64,000 nt of DNA from Clostridia bacterium (GCA_014859095.1 JACUUV010000002.1:94376-158375), one strand, 5' to 3'; shown: positions 54,784-63,559, counted from the first letter of the stretch. Notes: generated from the sequence alone by a model not told the origin. Translations and numbers: made by a program.

Positions 54784-55596
54784 CGTATATTTCTCACTTT
54801 TCAAATGTTTTAAAAGTGGCAATTGCTCTCTGATTCTAGTGACTTCTTCAAAATTGATGTTTCCGATCATAAACCCTTCATCCTCATTGAGCTCACCTAT
54901 GACATCACCCCATGGATTGACCACAATGGAGTGTCCATAAGAAATATAACTGGAATCATAATTACGCGCAGGTGCACAACCCACAGCAAAAACCTGATTG
55001 TCCACAGCTCTTGACCTGAAAAGCAGTTCCCAATGCGCAGGTCCTGTGCTCATATTGAAGGCCGCAGGGTAAATCAGCATCTGCGCTCCTTTTTTTACCA
55101 TGTACCGTGCCAGTTCTGGAAAACGAATATCATAACAGATCGCCACACCAATCTTACCGTATATTGTATCCACTACTGTAGGTGCATCTCCGGCGCTGAG
55201 CGCATCGGACTCCCTGAAATATTGGCCATTTTGGATGTCAATATCAAGCATGTGGATTTTTCTGTGTTTTGCAATTTGCTGGCCTTCGGGATCAAAAATA
55301 AAAGTCGTGTTGAAAATCTGATCTCCTGCCTTCTCAGGAATCGAGCCGCCTATGAGATAAACGGATTTCGATTTTGAGATTTCTTTCATTCTCGTCCATG
55401 TGGCTCCGCCTTCTGCTTCAGCATACTCTTTAAATCGATGTGTCTCATAAGGACAATTGAACATTTCAGGTAATACTATGATATTTGCTCCTCTGTCCGC
55501 CAGCATTGCGACGTTTTCCATCGCTTTGTCCACTGCAATATCCTTGTTTTCATGAACCGCTATTTGAACAATCCCTAGTTTAAACTGTTTTCCCAA
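54769..55596 (-). CDS. Nitrilase-family carbon-nitrogen hydrolase (omega-amidase-like)
   Basis: C-N hydrolase of 275 residues. The catalytic Glu is in VLPEMFNCPYE, the Lys in HRKIHMLDIDI and the Cys in AICYDIRFPELAR. The overall pattern (SGDAPTVVDTIYGKIGVAICYD, YPAAFNMSTGPAHWELLFRSRA) resembles omega-amidase Nit2, which deaminates alpha-ketoglutaramate or ketosuccinamate. It begins a three-gene minus-strand stretch with a flavin reductase and an inositol monophosphatase. Confidence 0.85.
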   Translation of the reverse strand: MGKQFKLGIVQIAVHENKDIAVDKAMENVAMLADRGANIIVLPEMFNCPYETHRFKEYAEAEGGATWTRMKEISKSKSVYLIGGSIPEKAGDQIFNTTFIFDPEGQQIAKHRKIHMLDIDIQNGQYFRESDALSAGDAPTVVDTIYGKIGVAICYDIRFPELARYMVKKGAQMLIYPAAFNMSTGPAHWELLFRSRAVDNQVFAVGCAPARNYDSSYISYGHSIVVNPWGDVIGELNEDEGFMIGNINFEEVTRIREQLPLLKHLKSEKYTSNQE

Positions 55597-55602
55597 AAAT
55601 TA

Positions 55603-56199
55603 TCACCTCATCAATACCTTTCTAACCAGCAGATCCATGTCCTCATCAAAAACTGTGGCTCTGTCTTCTATGCGATCATGATCTAGTCCCGCATATTTAA
55701 AATGTCCCATCAAAGGCATTCTTAGATTTCTATATAAAAGCTCAACTGTGAGTTCACTGCCGACAAACTGATTCTCGTAGGCATTTGCACCACCAAGAGA
55801 TATGAGAAAACCAAATTTCTCCTCTACATTCAATGAAGATACAAAAGGTTTTTGATGTGCAAAATCACACATGAATATCATCTGGCACCTGTCAATCAAC
55901 ACTTTAAGTTTTGAAGTCACATTGTTGAAATAAACCGGCGATACGATAATTATGCCATCGGCGGTTCTCATCAACTGATAAACAAGGTTCATGTCATCTT
56001 CGTAAACACACTTGCCGTAATTTTGTCTGCAACAATCACAGTCGATACAATGACTGATCTTTAGTTTATTGATATCCAGCACATTCACATCACAACCTTC
56101 TATCGAAAAGCGTGACGTAAGTTTTTCCACAATCCATCCAGAATTGCCACTTGCCTTGTGACTGCCCATGAATATTACCACTTTTTTATTTGCTTTCAA
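55603..56199 (-). CDS. NAD(P)H-dependent FMN reductase / flavodoxin-fold protein
   Basis: Flavodoxin-like fold protein of 198 residues. VVIFMGSHKASGNSGWIVEKL binds FMN phosphate, and IIIVSPVYFNNVTSKLKVLIDRC is the usual second motif. A Cys cluster, CIDCDCCRQNYGKCVYEDDM, is typical of the iron-sulfur flavoprotein-like (IsF) subgroup common in anaerobes. Its ATG overlaps the inositol monophosphatase stop by 4 nt. The electron acceptor is unknown. Confidence 0.82.
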   Translation of the reverse strand: MKANKKVVIFMGSHKASGNSGWIVEKLTSRFSIEGCDVNVLDINKLKISHCIDCDCCRQNYGKCVYEDDMNLVYQLMRTADGIIIVSPVYFNNVTSKLKVLIDRCQMIFMCDFAHQKPFVSSLNVEEKFGFLISLGGANAYENQFVGSELTVELLYRNLRMPLMGHFKYAGLDHDRIEDRATVFDEDMDLLVRKVLMR

Positions 56200-56981
56200 A
56201 TCCCATTCTCCATATTCAGCTCATTGATCAGAGTCTCACATAAAGACTCATCCCCACAAACGACATTGTATTTTTCATCTTCCTTTGTAAACGTAAAGCT
56301 TCTACCTGCTTCTGTGATCATCAACATCCCAGCAGCCATATCCCACCAACCGAGTCTAAGCTCCCAGTAGGCATCCAAAACTCCAGCTGCCACTAGACAC
56401 AAATCGTATGCTGCTGCTCCAAGCCTACGTATGCCTTTGACTTTTGGAACCATCTTGGCCACGTTCTCAGAATTGTTGTTATGAGCGGTTGCCCTGTCAT
56501 AAGGGAAACCAGTCGCCAAAACAGCTTTCCCCATTCCGACCGATTCTTTCTTGCCGATTAAAACATGGTTCATGTAGGCGCCTTTTCCCGACTGTGCGTA
56601 AAAAATCTCATCAAGCATCGGCACATACACTACACCAAACACCGGTTCATCATTTTTCCACCTTGCGATGGAAACAGCAAAAATCGGATGTCCAATAGAA
56701 AAATTCGTGGTTCCATCCAAGGGATCGATGATCCAAGTGTATTCCCCACTCCCCATCGAAAGTCCTTGTTCCTCGGATAAAACGGTGTCCTCTTTGAACC
56801 ATTCGCTAAGTTGATCGACTATCATCCGGTCGCAGGCAAGATCCACTTCGGTCACAAAATCGACATCAGTGCTCTTTGTCGAGATTTTCATATTTTCAGA
56901 TCTGAAATAAGATTTTTGATATTCACCAATTTTCTTTGCCATTTCAATAACAGGCCAATAAATTTCATCTATATTATACAC
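56196..56981 (-). CDS. Inositol monophosphatase family protein
   Basis: Mg-dependent sugar phosphatase of 261 residues. Metal motifs are LSEEQGLSMG (Glu), WIIDPLDGTTNFSIGHP and ELRLGWWDMAAGMLMITEAG. It could act on inositol 1-phosphate, fructose 1,6-bisphosphate or 3'-phosphoadenosine phosphates, as the family is broad. It is the first gene of the three-gene minus-strand stretch, divergent from tpx. Confidence 0.85.
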   Translation of the reverse strand: MYNIDEIYWPVIEMAKKIGEYQKSYFRSENMKISTKSTDVDFVTEVDLACDRMIVDQLSEWFKEDTVLSEEQGLSMGSGEYTWIIDPLDGTTNFSIGHPIFAVSIARWKNDEPVFGVVYVPMLDEIFYAQSGKGAYMNHVLIGKKESVGMGKAVLATGFPYDRATAHNNNSENVAKMVPKVKGIRRLGAAAYDLCLVAAGVLDAYWELRLGWWDMAAGMLMITEAGRSFTFTKEDEKYNVVCGDESLCETLINELNMENGI

Positions 56982-57057
56982 TTTTTCTTCCTTTCATCTC
57001 AATCATGATTTTACCTAATAACTATACACCCTTTACCCCTATTAGTGAACGCAATTT

Positions 57058-57086
57058 TTGAACATTTTGTAAAAGGCAAATATAAT
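57058..57086 (+). promoter_or_regulatory. Promoter of tpx
   Basis: TTGAAC and TATAAT are separated by exactly 17 bp, about 58 bp before the tpx ATG. Confidence 0.65.
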
Positions 57087-57144
57087 GGCGTTTAAACCAT
57101 AACTTTGGGGTAAGAATATACCATAACAATATATGGAGGTTAAC

Positions 57145-57645
57145 ATGAGAGATCAAATCACGTTCGGGGGAAACCCTGTTACATTATTAGGAAAAGAAAT
57201 TAAGGTCGGAGACAAAGCACTCGACTTTGTGGCAGTGAACACCGACTTGTCACCATTTAAATTTTCAGAACTCGATAAAAAAATCAAAATCATCAGTGTC
57301 GTCCCATCAGTGGATACACGTATTTGCGAATTCCAGACCATCAGATTCAACGAAGAAGCCACCAAACATCCTGATGTGGTCGTATTGACGATCAGTGTGG
57401 ATTTGCCTTTTGCACAAAAGAGATTTTGTGTGGCAAACGACATTGAAAATTCCATTGTTGTTTCAGACCATAAAGATTTGGATTTTGGTATGAAATACGG
57501 ATTTGCAATGAAAGAAATGCGTCTACTAGGCCGTGGAATCGTGGTAGTCGATGCACAGAACATCGTCAGATATGTCGAGTATGTCAGTGAAATCGGATCT
57601 CATCCTGATTATGACAAAGTTCTCGATTTCCTTGAAAAAATGTAA
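57145..57645 (+). CDS. tpx: Thiol peroxidase
   Basis: Thioredoxin-linked peroxiredoxin of 166 residues that removes hydrogen and alkyl peroxides. The peroxidatic Cys is in VPSVDTRICEFQTIRFNEEA, the resolving Cys in AQKRFCVANDIENSIVVSD, and LLGRGIVVVDAQNIVRYVEYV is the typical C-terminal segment. ATG 57145 is chosen because TGGAGG lies just before it; the ORF-track start at 57133 overlaps that site. It is a single-gene unit, suited to an anaerobe that meets occasional oxygen. Confidence 0.94.
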   Translation: MRDQITFGGNPVTLLGKEIKVGDKALDFVAVNTDLSPFKFSELDKKIKIISVVPSVDTRICEFQTIRFNEEATKHPDVVVLTISVDLPFAQKRFCVANDIENSIVVSDHKDLDFGMKYGFAMKEMRLLGRGIVVVDAQNIVRYVEYVSEIGSHPDYDKVLDFLEKM

Positions 57646-57670
57646 TATTGGGATTCCTCCCATAAGGAGA

Positions 57671-57689
57671 GCCAAGAGTGCGAGCACTC
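57671..57689 (+). repeat. Partial copy of the lysO-end hairpin left of the 39-bp element
   Basis: GCCAAGAGTGCGAGCACTC is identical to the sequence at 57751-57769, 80 bp to the right. The 39-bp palindrome lies between the two copies, so they flank it like a duplicated target. Confidence 0.85.
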
Positions 57690-57708
57690 GAGGGCACTCA
57701 ATCAAACC

Positions 57709-57747
57709 GAGACGCTAATAAGTTTCCTTCGGAAACTTAACTACGCG
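57709..57747 (+). repeat. 39-bp imperfect palindrome, copy 2
   Basis: Identical to copy 1 over 39 bases. The ACGCG end again faces the terminator hairpin of a minus-strand gene (lysO C-terminal half). Confidence 0.9.
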
Positions 57748-57777
57748 AAAGCCAAGAGTGCGAGCACTCTTGGCTTT
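57748..57777 (-). terminator. Hairpin at the lysO 3' end, second copy of a repeated terminator
   Basis: On the minus strand AAAGCCAAGAGTG, a CTCG loop and CACTCTTGGCTTT form a 13-bp perfect stem starting right at the stop codon. It matches the hairpin of the SpoVB-like gene (13108-13135) except at three positions. Confidence 0.8.
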
Positions 57778-58367
57778 TATTTGTATAAAAAGAACGGGAC
57801 GAGTATTGGAACAATCATTGTGAGGATCAGTCCTGTGGAGAATGAAAGAATGGCCGTTTCGCTGTTTGTGTTTCTCGATACGATCGGCAAAGTTGTATCC
57901 ATTGCAGTTGCACCCGAAGGAGCAATGGCCTCAACAAATCCAATATGTTTGGCAACAAATGGGATCAAGGCAATGGCAAATATCTCGCGAATGACATTTG
58001 TGATGAATGCAAGCACTGAAAGTTCCGATGAGTAAGGCGCGATAATAATGGATGAAAGGGTATACCAACCAAGTCCTGACCCGATAGCTCCTGACTCATT
58101 CAACGGATAAGTCAATAAGGTTCCCGCCAACACCGCTCCAATCAAACTTCCAACGACCACACCAAATGGGACGATAAAAAACATTGCGCCTGATTTTCTG
58201 ATGTCTTTAAGTACATTCTTGTTTTTACCTATATCCATCCCCACGAAAAACAAAAGCAAACATAAGCCGATGGTCAACATATGATCTGTAACGCCGTAAA
58301 ACGAATCTGGAAGAAACAAACCCACACCGATACCGGCTACTACGGCTAAAATTATTTTTAGTGTCAT
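57777..58367 (-). CDS. lysO: Lysine exporter LysO, C-terminal part (split gene)
   Basis: Membrane protein of 196 residues, equivalent to roughly the last two thirds of the 299-residue E. coli LysO/YbjE (Lys_export, DUF340). Visible features are HMLTIGLCLLLFFVGMDIGKN, GSLIGAVLAGTLLTYPLNESGAIGSGLGWYTLSS and PSGATAMDTTLPIVSRNTNSE, the best-conserved LysO region. Its ATG lies one base after the stop of the N-terminal part, so the two are made together and probably associate. Split LysO forms are known in Firmicutes. Confidence 0.85.
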   Translation of the reverse strand: MTLKIILAVVAGIGVGLFLPDSFYGVTDHMLTIGLCLLLFFVGMDIGKNKNVLKDIRKSGAMFFIVPFGVVVGSLIGAVLAGTLLTYPLNESGAIGSGLGWYTLSSIIIAPYSSELSVLAFITNVIREIFAIALIPFVAKHIGFVEAIAPSGATAMDTTLPIVSRNTNSETAILSFSTGLILTMIVPILVPFFLYK

Positions 58368-58368
58368 A

Positions 58369-58662
58369 TTATGCTTTCTCCCTTCTTAACCATAACCAAC
58401 CACGTCTGAACAACATGACAAACAGAACACTGCCCACAACTGTAAATGCGGCAAATATGCTCGCATGAAGACCAATTTGTGCAAATGCATCGATTACTTT
58501 GTCGTCCATGCCGATTCTGAGTCCCATGGTAAAAAGAAGTGCAAAAAGACAGATCAACTGTACGATGTCGAGTCTATGGTAAAGTTCCTTATGCACAAGT
58601 CCCTTATAACTGAGCAAACCGCCCAGTATCAATAATCCCAAATACAATAAAATACTACTCAT
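58369..58662 (-). CDS. Lysine exporter LysO, N-terminal part (split gene)
   Basis: Membrane protein of 97 residues with three hydrophobic segments (ILLYLGLLILGGLLSYKGL, VQLICLFALLFTMGLRIGMDD, ASIFAAFTVVGSVLFVMLF) and a basic C terminus. It corresponds to the start of full-length LysO. It overlaps the sfsA stop by 8 nt and is followed immediately by the C-terminal part. Together the halves total 293 residues, close to the fused protein. Confidence 0.82.
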   Translation of the reverse strand: MSSILLYLGLLILGGLLSYKGLVHKELYHRLDIVQLICLFALLFTMGLRIGMDDKVIDAFAQIGLHASIFAAFTVVGSVLFVMLFRRGWLWLRREKA

Positions 58663-59368
58663 TGATGCGCTCCTTTATCGGTAATGTCTTGACGAACCTA
58701 ATAATGCCACTCTCAGGATCCAGTTCGACCCTAAGGGGATAGATTTCAACTCCACTATTCATCGCCTTATAAAAAGTATCATAAAAGACAGGATCTGTCA
58801 CCCCATTGGGTTCAAATATTTCTGCTTCTCCCAGCACCAAAATAATCACCGATGCCCGCTCTCCACCTTCCTTGATGGCCATTAGCGATTCAAGATGCTT
58901 GGTTCCCCGTACTGTCGGTGCATCTGGAAATTTTGCCACACCCTCTTCCGCAAGAGAGCATCCTTTGACTTCCACCCAAATGACTTCATCTAAATCATTC
59001 CTCAATTTGAAATCTATTCTGGAATGTCCGAATTTGACTTCTGGTTTGATCTCTGTCAACTTCCCAAGCGGACTGATTTCGAAATTTCCAAGGATGGCCT
59101 CAGCAATATATCTGTGGTAGCCCGAATGAACGAGAACGTATCCACCATCTAAAGCCGCTGCAATCATGTCCCATTCCGTTTTCCGTTTGGGACCCGCAGC
59201 GTACCTGATCAGGCATTCATTCCCTATAAATAATAGTTCTTTAAGTCGTCCTGGATCGTGTACATGTACCTTTACCTGTGCACCATCCACTTCCACCTCA
59301 GCCAAATATCGATTGGGACGATCCACAAACAAACCTTTTTTCAAATCACCAATTGTAATTAAGTTCAT
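58655..59368 (-). CDS. sfsA: DNA/RNA nuclease SfsA
   Basis: SfsA family protein of 237 residues. RPNRYLAEVEVDGAQVKVHVHDPGRLKELL and IDFKLRNDLDEVIWVEVKGCSLAEEGVAKFPDAPTVRGTKHL include the nuclease-like D-ExK core. E. coli SfsA was first named for effects on maltose genes; its physiological role is unsettled. It overlaps the photolyase gene by 4 nt upstream and lysO by 8 nt downstream, so these four genes likely form one transcript. Confidence 0.93.
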   Translation of the reverse strand: MNLITIGDLKKGLFVDRPNRYLAEVEVDGAQVKVHVHDPGRLKELLFIGNECLIRYAAGPKRKTEWDMIAAALDGGYVLVHSGYHRYIAEAILGNFEISPLGKLTEIKPEVKFGHSRIDFKLRNDLDEVIWVEVKGCSLAEEGVAKFPDAPTVRGTKHLESLMAIKEGGERASVIILVLGEAEIFEPNGVTDPVFYDTFYKAMNSGVEIYPLRVELDPESGIIRFVKTLPIKERINE

Positions 59369-60726
59369 GACTGGTCCTCCAACTTCATGATATTTTCCAC
59401 ATATTTTTCTATCCTATATTTTCTTTTAAGTCCCTCTGCGTTCATATAACGCACTTTCCCGAAAATCGCTCTTTCAGAGAATGGTCTGTCATGCTTTCCA
59501 AAGCACCATGCGATTCCAGCATAGCCATTTGGATCTCTACCATCCAGTTGATATTTATCATTGAGATAAAGCAATATCTCAAAAGCCTCTTCCGGTGTTT
59601 TGGTCCATTCGATGACTTTTTTCCCCCAGTACATACGCATGGTACCATGCATAAATCCGGTGAGGACCATTTCCTTTTGTGCGGCATTCCAGTAGGTATC
59701 GTGCGTTCTCCCTTGCTCCAATGTTTCTATATTGTACTCGTATGGTCTTGCGTCAATTCTATGTCGATCCAGCTCTTTGATTGCCCAATCGGGCAGAATT
59801 TTCATAAGATCAAGGTCATAATTCGGGTTGTAATGAACAAAATTATAAGCGAGCTCACGTCTGATAAACAGTTGTTCAATCAAACCGGCCGAATTTTTAC
59901 CCGATTTCATCGCTTCCTCGTACACAGTAACCGGTGACAATTGCCCAAAATGGATGTATGGACTCAGATGGGAAGTCACATCTTTCTCTGGGTGATTGGA
60001 CAGGCTATCATAATATTCAAGTTCATTTTCAATATAAGAACACAATCTATTCAGCGCTTCGCGTTCTCCACCCTTAACTTTTCTAATACTCGGCAAGTCT
60101 TCCAAATGACTGAGATTTTTCTCAAACACAGACTCCAAGTGAACTGACTCTTGGACATTTCCTATAGTGGATTTGTTTTTCAGTTGAGATGACTCGAATC
60201 CAACCGCAAAATATGCAGCCTGACGCTGCAGTGCTTTTCTGATGGCATATGCTGCATAGGCTTCTTTTGGATAGGCTGTCTCAATAGGGACAATCACATT
60301 GGTCTCCACCGTGAAGACCTGTTTTTGAATCAGTTGCCCCACATCGTCTTTCAATTGCTTCAAAGGACGTGTGATCGAATCATCAAAAACTACAATTGAC
60401 GCTCTATGTGAAAGGTCTGTTATCAATGCTTTCACGTCTCCAACCTGAACAGCAAACGAGATTCCCAGCTCATTCAAATCCGTTTTCAAATCGTCGATAC
60501 CTTCAAGCATGAATTCGTAATGTCTTCGATTGGCACCAGGATATCTTTCCATAACGATGAAACAGACAAGTAAAGGCAAATTGTGCTTGTTGGCAAGCTG
60601 GATCGACAATTCGAGCGCATGGTTGTTTTTAATCCTCTGTGCGGATTGCATCCAATATAATACATATTCCCCATTCTCATCGAAACCGAATGAATTGTAT
60701 ATTTTAATCCGTTCTGATTGAATCAT
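59365..60726 (-). CDS. Class II deoxyribodipyrimidine photolyase
   Basis: Light-dependent repair of cyclobutane pyrimidine dimers. It has 453 residues. The N-terminal alpha/beta domain starts YVLYWMQSAQRIKNNHALELSIQLA. The FAD-binding C-terminal domain shows LFIRRELAYNFVHYNPNYD, YWNAAQKEMVLTGFMHGTMRMYWGKKVIEWT and YLNDKYQLDGRDPNGYAGIAW, all class II hallmarks. ATG 60726 is preceded by GGGAGG. It is odd in an obligate anaerobe only if the habitat is never lit; surface sediments or gut contents exposed to light would explain it. Confidence 0.93.
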   Translation of the reverse strand: MIQSERIKIYNSFGFDENGEYVLYWMQSAQRIKNNHALELSIQLANKHNLPLLVCFIVMERYPGANRRHYEFMLEGIDDLKTDLNELGISFAVQVGDVKALITDLSHRASIVVFDDSITRPLKQLKDDVGQLIQKQVFTVETNVIVPIETAYPKEAYAAYAIRKALQRQAAYFAVGFESSQLKNKSTIGNVQESVHLESVFEKNLSHLEDLPSIRKVKGGEREALNRLCSYIENELEYYDSLSNHPEKDVTSHLSPYIHFGQLSPVTVYEEAMKSGKNSAGLIEQLFIRRELAYNFVHYNPNYDLDLMKILPDWAIKELDRHRIDARPYEYNIETLEQGRTHDTYWNAAQKEMVLTGFMHGTMRMYWGKKVIEWTKTPEEAFEILLYLNDKYQLDGRDPNGYAGIAWCFGKHDRPFSERAIFGKVRYMNAEGLKRKYRIEKYVENIMKLEDQS

Positions 60727-60809
60727 ATCTTCCTCCCGATTCGGGTACAAAATGTCCCTCTATTTTACTCTTCTTTTTTCTCTAATTCAACCTCAGCTGA
60801 CACAAACAA

Positions 60810-60838
60810 TTGTTTTAACTCCAGCTTTATAATATAAT
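60810..60838 (+). promoter_or_regulatory. Promoter of the RlmI-like gene
   Basis: TTGTTT and TATAAT are separated by 17 bp, about 36 bp before the ATG. Confidence 0.55.
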
Positions 60839-60874
60839 AAACCATAATGTTCACCATTATCAGAAGGAGGCACC

Positions 60875-62077
60875 ATGATAGAACTTAAGATCCACGAGCG
60901 TCACCATGAGAAATACTCAAATCACTACCCATTGCTATTTAAAGAAGCAATTATGGGAAATCACATATTTGACACAGGAGAACTCCAAGAAGGTGAGCTC
61001 TTAAAACTTACCGATGAACGTGGCAAATACATGGCCACAGCTTATTACGGAAGACAAAACAAAGGTCTTGGATGGATTATAACCACCAACTCAAAAGAAA
61101 AAATCGATACCCTATTCTTCAAAAGAAAAATATATCAAGCTCTTGAAAAGAGGATTGGTCTTTACAACAATCCCAAAACCAATGCTTTTAGAGTTTTTAA
61201 TGGCGAAGGCGATGGCATTGGGGGACTTCAGATCGATTTTCTGAATGGCAATTATCTGATCTCTTATTACAGCAAAGGCATCTATAAATTCAACAACGAA
61301 ATCGTTGCTGCACTTTCAAGTGTTGTGGAGTACGATTCCATTTATGAAAAAAAACGATTTGAAGACGAATCAGAATCCGACTTCGATGGTTTTGTAAAAG
61401 GTAAGCGAATCGATTTTCCGCTTCTCGTTAAAGAAAATGGTGTCAATCTCAATGTTTACTTCAACGACGGAGCCATGATAGGTTTTTTTATGGACCAACG
61501 GGAAGTGAGAAGAACTCTTCGAAACAATTATGCCAAAAATAAGACAGTTCTAAATACATTTTCTTATACTGGCGCATTTTCATTGTTTGCTGCTCTTGGT
61601 GGCGCAAAAAAAACAACCAGTGTGGATTTGGCTAACAGAAGTCTGGAAAGAACCATAGAAAACTTCAAGTCCAACGGAATTGATCCCTCTGAACATGAAA
61701 TCATTGTAGAAGACGTTTTTCACTATTTCAAATGGGCTCAAAAAAAGAATCTGAAATATGACATCGTCATTTTGGATCCACCAAGCTTCGCAAAATCAAA
61801 AGATTTCGTATTCAATGCGGAAAAGGATTATCCTGAACTTCTTGCGAGTGCCATTGCGGTGACGAAAGACTCTGGTATCATAATTGCCTCAAACAATTCA
61901 TCAACAATAGATATGGAAAAATTCAAGCAGCTGATCGGAAAAGGCTTCAATGTGGCAGGTTTGAGATTTGAGATTTTCGAGTCTTACCAATTGCCTAAAG
62001 ATTTCAGAACCAATCGCTTTTACGAATACAGCGACTACCTTAAAGTACTATTCATTCGTATTAAAAAGAAAGGATAA
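60875..62077 (+). CDS. Class I SAM-dependent rRNA methyltransferase (RlmI-like)
   Basis: A 400-residue protein: an N-terminal PUA-like domain (LKIHERHHEKYSNHYPLLFKEAI), a linker domain (FNGEGDGIGGLQIDFLNGNYL), and a Rossmann methyltransferase domain with VLNTFSYTGAFSLFAALGGAKKTTSVD and the catalytic motif VILDPPSFAKSK. E. coli RlmI makes m5C1962 in 23S rRNA; the usual RlmI catalytic-Cys position is not obvious here, so the exact modification is uncertain. GGAGG precedes the ATG. Confidence 0.85.
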   Translation: MIELKIHERHHEKYSNHYPLLFKEAIMGNHIFDTGELQEGELLKLTDERGKYMATAYYGRQNKGLGWIITTNSKEKIDTLFFKRKIYQALEKRIGLYNNPKTNAFRVFNGEGDGIGGLQIDFLNGNYLISYYSKGIYKFNNEIVAALSSVVEYDSIYEKKRFEDESESDFDGFVKGKRIDFPLLVKENGVNLNVYFNDGAMIGFFMDQREVRRTLRNNYAKNKTVLNTFSYTGAFSLFAALGGAKKTTSVDLANRSLERTIENFKSNGIDPSEHEIIVEDVFHYFKWAQKKNLKYDIVILDPPSFAKSKDFVFNAEKDYPELLASAIAVTKDSGIIIASNNSSTIDMEKFKQLIGKGFNVAGLRFEIFESYQLPKDFRTNRFYEYSDYLKVLFIRIKKKG

Positions 62078-62083
62078 AACCCC

Positions 62084-63559
62084 TTGAACTTGAAACCCAA
62101 CCTCAAATTCATTTGGCTTTTGGCTTTGGCACTGCTTTTGGGTGGTTGTCAGTCCACGTACAAATCAGCACCGGCTCCTGAAATTTATCTTACAGATGTC
62201 AAAGAGATGGTATATGAACCAGATGTCATCGGTATTCAATCCGTTATCGAAACCTATGATACCTATACATCCGCAATCCATTATCCGGTATTTGGTTACC
62301 AGACTATAGATGCCATAGTATACGACTTCATCCAAAACCGGCATGAATTGTTCCGTCAGGAACTTGCTGAAATCCTCGAGGCAAACGAAAGCAAATGGCC
62401 ACTTGAACTGCATATGGAATACGATATTGTCTACCAGACTCCGCGACATGCGGCGATTTTATTCAAAGAGCGTAAACATCTTGGAAGCGCTCAGGTATCG
62501 GTAAACAGATTCACATTCAATTTCAATTTTGATACGGACAAACAGTTGACACTGGCGGATTTGTTTGAGAACAACGCCAGTTACCTTAAAATCATCTCCG
62601 AGCTCTCATATGAATTGTTGACTGAAGGCGATTTGATTCCCTCGGCAGTGGATATGAACTGGGTAAAAGGCGGCTTGTCTCCTCATGAAAAGAATTACTC
62701 GAACTTCCTGATGCAATCCAATACGCTTGTCCTACTTTTCAACAAATACCAACTCGGTCCCGCATTCATTGGGGCACCATCCATTGAAATCCCATATGAG
62801 AGTCTCAATGCCTATTTGCCGCTCAAAGAAAGTCTTCTCAATAATTTCAATGGTAAAATTTCAAAGTTGACTTCAGATCCAATCCTGTCATTGGATTTGG
62901 AGGCTGATAATCTTGAACCTGCGAGCTCCGAGAAAGCTCCAGAATCGTTTTACAAAAAAAGGATCGCCATCACTTTCGATGACGGACCTCATCCGATTTT
63001 CACGCCAATCATAGTGAATACACTGGGGAGCTACAATGCAAAAGCAACTTTTTTCTTATTGGGCAACCGTATTGCGGATTATCCCGACGTGGCAAAGCAT
63101 TTACTCTCAGAAGGACACATGATCGGCAATCATTCATTCAGCCATCCCCAACTTTCACGGATGTCCACAGAGGAAATATTGAATGAGGTGACCAGAACTC
63201 AAAACATCATTGAAAACGCCACCGATTTCACCCCATTTCTCATGCGTCCACCATTTGGCGCAATCAATGATGTCGTATTGACTACGGCTCAGATGCCTAT
63301 GATTCTTTGGTCCATTGACTCAGAAGATTGGATTTACAAAGATCCGGACTATATAGTAAACTTTGTTCTGGACCATGCGTTTGACGGGGCCATAATACGT
63401 CTCCACGACACTCTTCCCAACACGACACATGCCATAGGTCCAATGGTGGAAGGATTGATCAGCGCAGGATATGAGCTTGTGACTGTGGATAAACTGCTGG
63501 GAATCACCAAGGATTCTGCGGATAAAAATTTAAGGTCATTTTCTAGGGCTTTAAAATAA
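62084..63559 (+). CDS. PdaC-like polysaccharide deacetylase lipoprotein
   Basis: Secreted lipoprotein of 491 residues. The signal peptide ends in the lipobox LGGCQS near residue 22. Residues about 40-260 resemble the DUF4163/DUF3298 pair of B. subtilis PdaC. The NodB deacetylase domain follows: IAITFDDGPHPIFTP, MIGNHSFSHPQLSRMS, MRPPFGAIN, ILWSIDSEDW and IIRLHDT. It should remove N-acetyl groups from peptidoglycan. The start is TTG 62084, 6 nt after the methyltransferase stop. Its stop codon lies inside a 24-bp-arm inverted repeat. Confidence 0.87.
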   Translation: MNLKPNLKFIWLLALALLLGGCQSTYKSAPAPEIYLTDVKEMVYEPDVIGIQSVIETYDTYTSAIHYPVFGYQTIDAIVYDFIQNRHELFRQELAEILEANESKWPLELHMEYDIVYQTPRHAAILFKERKHLGSAQVSVNRFTFNFNFDTDKQLTLADLFENNASYLKIISELSYELLTEGDLIPSAVDMNWVKGGLSPHEKNYSNFLMQSNTLVLLFNKYQLGPAFIGAPSIEIPYESLNAYLPLKESLLNNFNGKISKLTSDPILSLDLEADNLEPASSEKAPESFYKKRIAITFDDGPHPIFTPIIVNTLGSYNAKATFFLLGNRIADYPDVAKHLLSEGHMIGNHSFSHPQLSRMSTEEILNEVTRTQNIIENATDFTPFLMRPPFGAINDVVLTTAQMPMILWSIDSEDWIYKDPDYIVNFVLDHAFDGAIIRLHDTLPNTTHAIGPMVEGLISAGYELVTVDKLLGITKDSADKNLRSFSRALK

